Made by a program: the position numbers and the translations under genes | Notes under the pieces: model-generated | Seen by the model: only the letters and a program-made list of their open reading frames with translations | Database searches by the model: none | Told to the model about the DNA's origin: nothing | Shown: positions 59,410 through 64,000 of the stretch, one piece after another | Layout: every line of letters begins with the position of its first letter | Numbering within the stretch: the first letter of the stretch is position 1 | Assembly: GCF_002020355.1 (NCBI RefSeq) | Contig: NZ_MPZV01000003.1 | Span: 186,001 to 250,000, forward strand | Length of the DNA stretch: 64,000 bases | Reading direction: 5' to 3' | Source: Thioclava sediminum | GTDB taxonomy: Bacteria > Pseudomonadota > Alphaproteobacteria > Rhodobacterales > Rhodobacteraceae

Positions 59410-60246
59410 ATGAGCGATATCGACCCAGACCAGTTCCGCGTGAAGGCCGAGCCCTATTACCGGCCCGTCGGCAACGAGATCGAGCAATACGCCGCCGCCT
59501 ATGACGTGCGCATGCCGGTGATGCTCAAGGGCCCCACGGGCTGCGGCAAGTCGCGTTTCGTCGAATATATGGCGTGGAAGCTGCAGCGTCCGCTGATCAC
59601 CGTCGCCTGTAACGAAGACATGACCGCGTCCGACCTGATCGGGCGGTTCCTCCTCGATATCAACGGCACGAAATGGCAGGACGGTCCGCTGACAGTCGCC
59701 GCGCGGATCGGCGCGATCTGCTATCTCGACGAGGTCGTGGAGGCCCGTCAGGACACCACTGTCGTGATCCACCCGCTGACCGATCACCGCCGCCAGCTGC
59801 CGCTGGAAAAGAAGGGCGAGCTGGTCGACGCGCATCCCGATTTTCAGGTCGTGATCTCGTACAACCCCGGCTACCAGTCGATGATGAAGGACCTCAAGCA
59901 ATCGACCAAGCAGCGCTTCGGCGCGATGAGTTTCGACTACCCGCAGGCCGCGACCGAGGCCGAGATTGTCAGCCACGAGGCCGGGATCGACCTGAAGACT
60001 GCCGAACGGCTCGTGCAGGTGGCCGAACGCTCGCGCAACCTCAAGGGCCACGGGCTCGATGAGGGCATGTCGACGCGCCTTCTGGTCTATGCGGGCCAGT
60101 TGATCTCGCAGGACATTCCCGCGCCCGCCGCCTGCCAGATGGCGCTGGTGGAGCCGCTGACCGATGACGCGGATATGCGCGACACGTTGCAGGCGGCCGT
60201 CCAGACCTTCTTCCCAGAGATCACCGACAGTTCGAAGGTGGCCTAA
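59410..60246 (+). CDS. cbbQ: CbbQ, MoxR-type AAA+ RuBisCO activase subunit
   Basis: The 278-residue AAA+ ATPase that, with CbbO, removes inhibitory sugar phosphates from form I (green-type) or form II RuBisCO. Walker A is GPTGCGKS at residues 41-48, Walker B is in AICYLDEVVEARQD, and sensor 1 is in FQVVISYNPGYQSMMKDLK; the C-terminal PAASCQ-like helix bundle is MoxR/NorQ-type. It starts 84 bp after cbbS, following the hairpin, and is 12 bp before cbbO. Confidence 0.95.
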   Translation: MSDIDPDQFRVKAEPYYRPVGNEIEQYAAAYDVRMPVMLKGPTGCGKSRFVEYMAWKLQRPLITVACNEDMTASDLIGRFLLDINGTKWQDGPLTVAARIGAICYLDEVVEARQDTTVVIHPLTDHRRQLPLEKKGELVDAHPDFQVVISYNPGYQSMMKDLKQSTKQRFGAMSFDYPQAATEAEIVSHEAGIDLKTAERLVQVAERSRNLKGHGLDEGMSTRLLVYAGQLISQDIPAPAACQMALVEPLTDDADMRDTLQAAVQTFFPEITDSSKVA

Positions 60247-60258
60247 GGAGCGCGTCCG

Positions 60259-62586
60259 ATGAAGGTCGATCTCGACGATTACGCCGCCGATCTGATCAAA
60301 TCCGCGCCGGAGCTGGTGGAGACCCTCGACGGGCTCTTCCACGAGGCGGCGCGGATGATGTCGCCCGCCGGTCTGAAGGATTACATGGACGGCGCGAAGG
60401 CGATGACCTCGCTCGGCAAGGGGCCGCGCCTGCTGATCTCCTATCTCGACGAGATGCCGCAGGTCGCCAAGGAATGCGGCGAGGACGTGATCCGCGACGT
60501 GGTGGGCGCGGTGCTGAAGCTGGCCTCGATGGTTTCGGGCGAAATTCTGGTGCTGATGCTCGACACGCTGCCCGGCGCCGCCAACCGTTTCGGTGACCCG
60601 GAGCTGCTGCGCGGCTATCTCGCGCTGCTGCACCGGCTGGCGGCCCGTGCGCCGCGGGGCCTGCGTCCGATGTTCGGCGTGCTCGAAGAACTGCTGAGCA
60701 AACTCACCCTCTCCGGCCTGCGCCGTTGGGTAGATTTCGGTGCCGAGGCCTATCGCCGCGACCTGCCGAAACAGGCGGATTATTTCGGGCTCGTCTCGGA
60801 AGACAGCCGCGCGGTCCTGAAACAGGAACGCCGCGGCACGCTCTTCATCGACAGCCAGCGTCGGCTGAACTTCTACCTCCGCGCCTTCTGGGCCCGCGAT
60901 TTCTTCCTGCGCCCCTCTGCCGCAGACTTCGAGGGCTTCCGCCCCTTCATCGAGGACGGCGCGCTGCATCTGCCCGATGCGGTGGACGGGATCAACGGCG
61001 CCTCCGGTCTCGATCTCTACCGCGCGATGTGCGCCCATATGGCGGCCCATATCGTCTATTCCGATCACGGGCTGGGGCAGGAAGCGCTGAACCCCGCGCA
61101 GATTTTCCTGATCGGCATGATCGAGGATGCACGGGTCGAATATTGCGCGACGCAGGCCTTTCCGGGGCTGCGCGCGATGTTCGACCGGCTGATGCCAGAC
61201 ACGCCGCAGGGGCAATACGAACACGAGACGATGTATCTGCTGGAAAAAGTCGCCCGCGCGCTCAACACGCCCGGCACCCGCACCGGCGATCTGGAAATCG
61301 ACAATCTCGTCGAGACCTTCCACGGCGAGATCGCGGGCAACGCACGCGAGACGATGTTCTCCTGGTCGCTGGGGGTCGAGCTGTTCAACCTACTCGCGCA
61401 GCGCCGCGCGGTGCCGTCCCTGCGCATTCTCGAATCTCTGAAAATTCCGTATCGCGACGACAACCGCTTCATCTGGTCGCTCTCGGATTACGACTGGTCG
61501 AACCAGAACGCCTACCAGCCCGCGCAGGGTCAGGTGCGCAAGCGCGTGAGTCTGATGGAATTCGTCAACGAGGTCGATGTCGAGACCGCAGGCGACGATG
61601 CGCAGGAGGTCTGGGTTCTGTCGTCAGAGCTGTTCCCCTACGAGGATGAAGGCGTCAGCTACAACGAGATGGAGGGCAAGGCCCCGATCTCGGACCCGTT
61701 CCATTACGGCGAGTGGGATTACAAGGTGCAGCTGATGCGCCCGTCGTGGTCCACCGTGTATGAACACCGCCCGCCAATGGGCGACCCGGACGAGATCGAC
61801 ACAATCCTGACTGCGCATCGCGGCATCCGGCATCGCATCAAACAGATCGTCGACCGGCTGCGCCCGCAGGGTATCTCGCGCCAGCGGCGGCTGGAGGATG
61901 GCGACGAGTTGGATATCAACGCCGCCGTCGATGCGATGGTGATGCAGCGGATCGGGATGCAGCCCGACATGCGGATCACCATGCGCAACGTCATCAACCG
62001 GCGCGATCTGGCGGTCTGCATCCTGCTCGACCTGTCGGAGAGCACGAACGAAACCGTGCGCGGCTCGGACAAGACCGTGCTGGAGCTGACGCGCGAAGCC
62101 TCGGCGCTGGTGGCCTCGGCAATCTCGGGCATTGGCGACCCGTTCGCGATCCACGGCTTTTCCTCGGACGGTCGCCACGACGTGCAGTATCAGCGCTTCA
62201 AGGATTTCGAGCAGAAGCTCGATTCCGAGGTCAAAGGCCGCCTCGCGGGCATGAAAGGCGGGCTCTCGACCCGGATGGGGGCCGCGATGCGCCATGCCGC
62301 CCATCACCTGAGCCTGCGTCCCGAGGCGCATAAGCTGCTTCTGATCGTCACCGATGGAGAACCCGCCGATATCGACGAGCGCGACCCGCAATATCTGCGC
62401 ATGGATGCCAAGAAGGCGGTTGCGGAACTCCAGCAGATCGGCATTAACAGCTATTGTCTGACGCTGGACCCCGAGGCCGATGCCTATGTGTCGCGCATCT
62501 TCGGGGCCAACAACTTCACCGTGATCGATCAGGTCGAGCGCCTGCCCGAGAAACTGCCGACCCTGTTCGCGCAACTGACGAAATGA
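60259..62586 (+). CDS. cbbO: CbbO, von Willebrand-factor-A adaptor of the RuBisCO activase
   Basis: A 775-residue adaptor that links the CbbQ hexamer to RuBisCO. The N-terminal about 560 residues are the family's helical region. The C-terminal VWA domain begins about residue 580, with the metal-ion-dependent adhesion site D591-L-S593-E-S595 and a DGEPADID loop further on. NorD-like proteins share this architecture, but the position after cbbLSQ makes it CbbO. AAGGAGCG precedes the ATG. Confidence 0.94.
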   Translation: MKVDLDDYAADLIKSAPELVETLDGLFHEAARMMSPAGLKDYMDGAKAMTSLGKGPRLLISYLDEMPQVAKECGEDVIRDVVGAVLKLASMVSGEILVLMLDTLPGAANRFGDPELLRGYLALLHRLAARAPRGLRPMFGVLEELLSKLTLSGLRRWVDFGAEAYRRDLPKQADYFGLVSEDSRAVLKQERRGTLFIDSQRRLNFYLRAFWARDFFLRPSAADFEGFRPFIEDGALHLPDAVDGINGASGLDLYRAMCAHMAAHIVYSDHGLGQEALNPAQIFLIGMIEDARVEYCATQAFPGLRAMFDRLMPDTPQGQYEHETMYLLEKVARALNTPGTRTGDLEIDNLVETFHGEIAGNARETMFSWSLGVELFNLLAQRRAVPSLRILESLKIPYRDDNRFIWSLSDYDWSNQNAYQPAQGQVRKRVSLMEFVNEVDVETAGDDAQEVWVLSSELFPYEDEGVSYNEMEGKAPISDPFHYGEWDYKVQLMRPSWSTVYEHRPPMGDPDEIDTILTAHRGIRHRIKQIVDRLRPQGISRQRRLEDGDELDINAAVDAMVMQRIGMQPDMRITMRNVINRRDLAVCILLDLSESTNETVRGSDKTVLELTREASALVASAISGIGDPFAIHGFSSDGRHDVQYQRFKDFEQKLDSEVKGRLAGMKGGLSTRMGAAMRHAAHHLSLRPEAHKLLLIVTDGEPADIDERDPQYLRMDAKKAVAELQQIGINSYCLTLDPEADAYVSRIFGANNFTVIDQVERLPEKLPTLFAQLTK

Positions 62587-62601
62587 TCCCCGGAGGACCC
62601 C

Positions 62602-63303
62602 ATGAGCTTTGACCGTTCCATCAAGATCGCGCCCTCGATCCTGTCGGCCGATTTCGCCAATTTCGGCGCCGAGATCCGCGCCATCGAAGATCAGGGGGCC
62701 GATTGGGTCCATGTCGACGTGATGGACGGGCATTTCGTACCGAACCTCACCTTCGGCCCGCCCGCCGTGAAAGCGTTCCGCCCGCATGTGAAGACCTTCA
62801 TGGACGTCCACCTGATGATTGCGCCGGTCGACCCTTATATCGAGGCCTATGCCGAAGCTGGCGCCGACATGATCGTCGCGCATTGGGAGGCCGGTCCGCA
62901 CCCGCATCGCACGCTGCAGGCGATCAAGGCGCAGGGCGTGAAATGCGGCATCTCGCTGAACCCTGGCACGCCCGCGAACGTGATCTCGGAACTGCTCGAC
63001 CTCGTCGATATGGTTCTGGTGATGAGCGTGAACCCCGGCTTTGGTGGCCAAAAATTCATCCCCTCCAGCATCAACAAGGTGCGCCAAGTGCGCGAAATGA
63101 TTGGCGATCGGGACATCCACATTCAGGTGGATGGCGGCGTCGATCCGACCACGGTCGGCCCGCTGGTCGAGGCCGGTGCGGATTGCTTCGTGGCGGGCTC
63201 GGCCGTCTTCAAGGGCGGTTCGGTCGACAAACCCGAGGTCTATGGCGCGAATATGCGCGCGATCCGCGAAGCGGCACAGGGGGCCCTCAAAGCGGCGCAA
63301 TGA
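62602..63303 (+). CDS. cbbE: Ribulose-phosphate 3-epimerase
   Basis: Interconverts xylulose-5-P and ribulose-5-P, supplying phosphoribulokinase. The 233-residue TIM-barrel enzyme has [30 protein letters not shown] (metal/catalytic Asp), [30 protein letters not shown] and [10 protein letters not shown]. It starts 15 bp after cbbO with a CCGGAGGA site, apparently the last gene of the cbb operon. Confidence 0.95.
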   Translation: MSFDRSIKIAPSILSADFANFGAEIRAIEDQGADWVHVDVMDGHFVPNLTFGPPAVKAFRPHVKTFMDVHLMIAPVDPYIEAYAEAGADMIVAHWEAGPHPHRTLQAIKAQGVKCGISLNPGTPANVISELLDLVDMVLVMSVNPGFGGQKFIPSSINKVRQVREMIGDRDIHIQVDGGVDPTTVGPLVEAGADCFVAGSAVFKGGSVDKPEVYGANMRAIREAAQGALKAAQ

Positions 63304-63317
63304 CGAGCAGAACGACG

Positions 63318-63361
63318 CAGGGCGGCGCGGTCGCAAAACCGTGATCTGACCGCTTGCCCTG
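63318..63361 (+). terminator. Long imperfect hairpin after cbbE
   Basis: CAGGGC (63318-63323) and GCGGTC (63327-63332) pair with GACCGC (63348-63353) and GCCCTG (63356-63361), with a small internal loop and a 15-nt apical loop. It begins 14 bp after the cbbE stop. There is no U tract, so termination strength is uncertain. The remaining 63362-63415 stretch holds an AGGGAGGA ribosome-binding site and little else. Confidence 0.4.
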
Positions 63362-63415
63362 CCGCCGCCTCTCGTTCATATTCGTGGAATTGAATACCAG
63401 TAAGGGAGGACTGGC

Positions 63416-64000
63416 ATGACTTTCACGCGACGCACCATTCTGCGCGGAGGGCTGGCGATGGGCGCCATGACCGCCCTTCCCCGGCTGAGCTTCGCCGCCC
63501 AGACCCTCGAAATGGGGTCGGCCCGGCTCGACACGCTGTCCGATGGCAATCTCGTCCTGCCGCTCAGCTTCGTGAGCGACAATCCCGACGCCAAGCCGAT
63601 CCTCGAGAGCTACGGCATCACCGGTGACTCGGTCGAGCCGCCCTGCAACGTCACGCTCTATCGCGACGGGACCAACACGGTGCTGTTCGACGTGGGCTCG
63701 GGCAATGATTTCATGCCCTCGGCCGGCAAGCTGATGGAGGCGATGGATGCGCTCGAAGTCGCGCCCGACGACGTGACCCATGTCGTCTTCACCCATGGCC
63801 ACCCGGATCACCTCTGGGGTGTGCTCGACGATTTCGACGAGCCGTTCTTCGCCAACGCCCAGCACATGATGGGCAAGGACGAGTTCGAATATTGGCTGAA
63901 TCCCGAGACGCTCGACACGATCGACGACGGTCGCAAGACCTTCGCGGCCGGCGCGCTGCGCCGCCTCGAAATCCTTGAAGATCAGATCGCAACCTTCGGC
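63416..64000 (+). CDS. Tat-exported metallo-beta-lactamase-fold hydrolase, SoxH-like (3'-truncated by window)
   Basis: 195 residues are visible before the window ends. The N-terminus has a twin-arginine signal, FTRRTILRGGLAMGAMTAL, with a cleavable end LSFAAQ, so export is folded and periplasmic. The MBL-fold zinc motif is complete: VVFTHGHPDHLWGVLDDF (HxHxDH) at about 122-139, preceded by NTVLFDVGSGNDF. Periplasmic MBL proteins of this kind (SoxH-like) often sit near sulfur-oxidation or autotrophy genes; no sox gene is visible here. An AGGGAGGA site precedes the ATG. The substrate is unknown. Confidence 0.82.
   Translation, partial: MTFTRRTILRGGLAMGAMTALPRLSFAAQTLEMGSARLDTLSDGNLVLPLSFVSDNPDAKPILESYGITGDSVEPPCNVTLYRDGTNTVLFDVGSGNDFMPSAGKLMEAMDALEVAPDDVTHVVFTHGHPDHLWGVLDDFDEPFFANAQHMMGKDEFEYWLNPETLDTIDDGRKTFAAGALRRLEILEDQIATFG

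Noticed and set aside
58915-61323. An 802-codon minus-strand open frame antisense to cbbS-cbbQ-cbbO
   Set aside because: Spans three genes whose products are clearly recognised on the other strand; the translation is Arg/His-rich and featureless.

Overview
The window is high-GC alphaproteobacterial chromosome, almost certainly Rhodobacteraceae. Three things point there. The heme, SDR, T1SS and MprF proteins are of Rhodobacterales type. A repeat with the core CCCCGGGATATTT, familiar from intergenic DNA of this family, occurs twice. The Calvin-cycle operon has the order cbbR<>cbbFPTGA-LSQO-E. The genus cannot be fixed from sequence alone; a facultatively autotrophic member such as Thioclava, Paracoccus or Rhodovulum would fit. 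No phage, IS element, CRISPR array, rRNA or tRNA was recognised.

Layout. 1-9.6 kb is ordinary core genome: hemB, a small membrane protein, mfd, a methyltransferase, a Bcr/CflA-type transporter, and a coupled AMP-ligase/FrnE pair. 9.6-13.2 kb holds a CsbD-like protein, an entericidin-like lipoprotein, a YejA-type solute-binding protein, a probable small RNA with its own promoter and terminator, and 3-hydroxybutyrate dehydrogenase. 13.2-27.6 kb is the accessory highlight. It has a NarL/DegU-type two-component system and, divergent from it, a 2258-residue animal-type heme peroxidase fused to RTX calcium-binding repeats. These are followed by a type I secretion ATPase, a second RTX protein and an HlyD adaptor. 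The peroxidase keeps the full myeloperoxidase-type active site and resembles the MopA class of secreted Mn(II)-oxidising peroxidases. 27.7-36.3 kb holds a penicillin-acylase-family hydrolase, a beta-hydroxyacid dehydrogenase, a YigZ/IMPACT protein, and a coupled pair: MprF and a DedA-PAP2-LssY fusion.

36.5-49.3 kb is a carbohydrate-storage block: an alpha-glucosidase divergent from a complete glycogen operon glgP-B-C-A-X-pgm that ends in a strong terminator. 49.4-63.3 kb holds a quinone oxidoreductase and cbbR, both on the minus strand, then the divergent CO2-fixation operon cbbF-P-T-G-A-L-S-Q-O-E. The order is that of a form II (cbbM) operon, but the cbbM position is filled by a form IA RuBisCO with its CbbQ/CbbO activase. 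The window ends inside a Tat-exported metallo-beta-lactamase-fold hydrolase.

How the genes fit together: the cbb operon makes sugar phosphates from CO2. The adjacent glg operon stores hexose phosphate as glycogen and mobilises it, with Pgm connecting glucose-1-P and glucose-6-P. The peroxidase locus looks like a self-contained sensor, effector and exporter unit lacking only a TolC-type outer-membrane channel, which must lie elsewhere.
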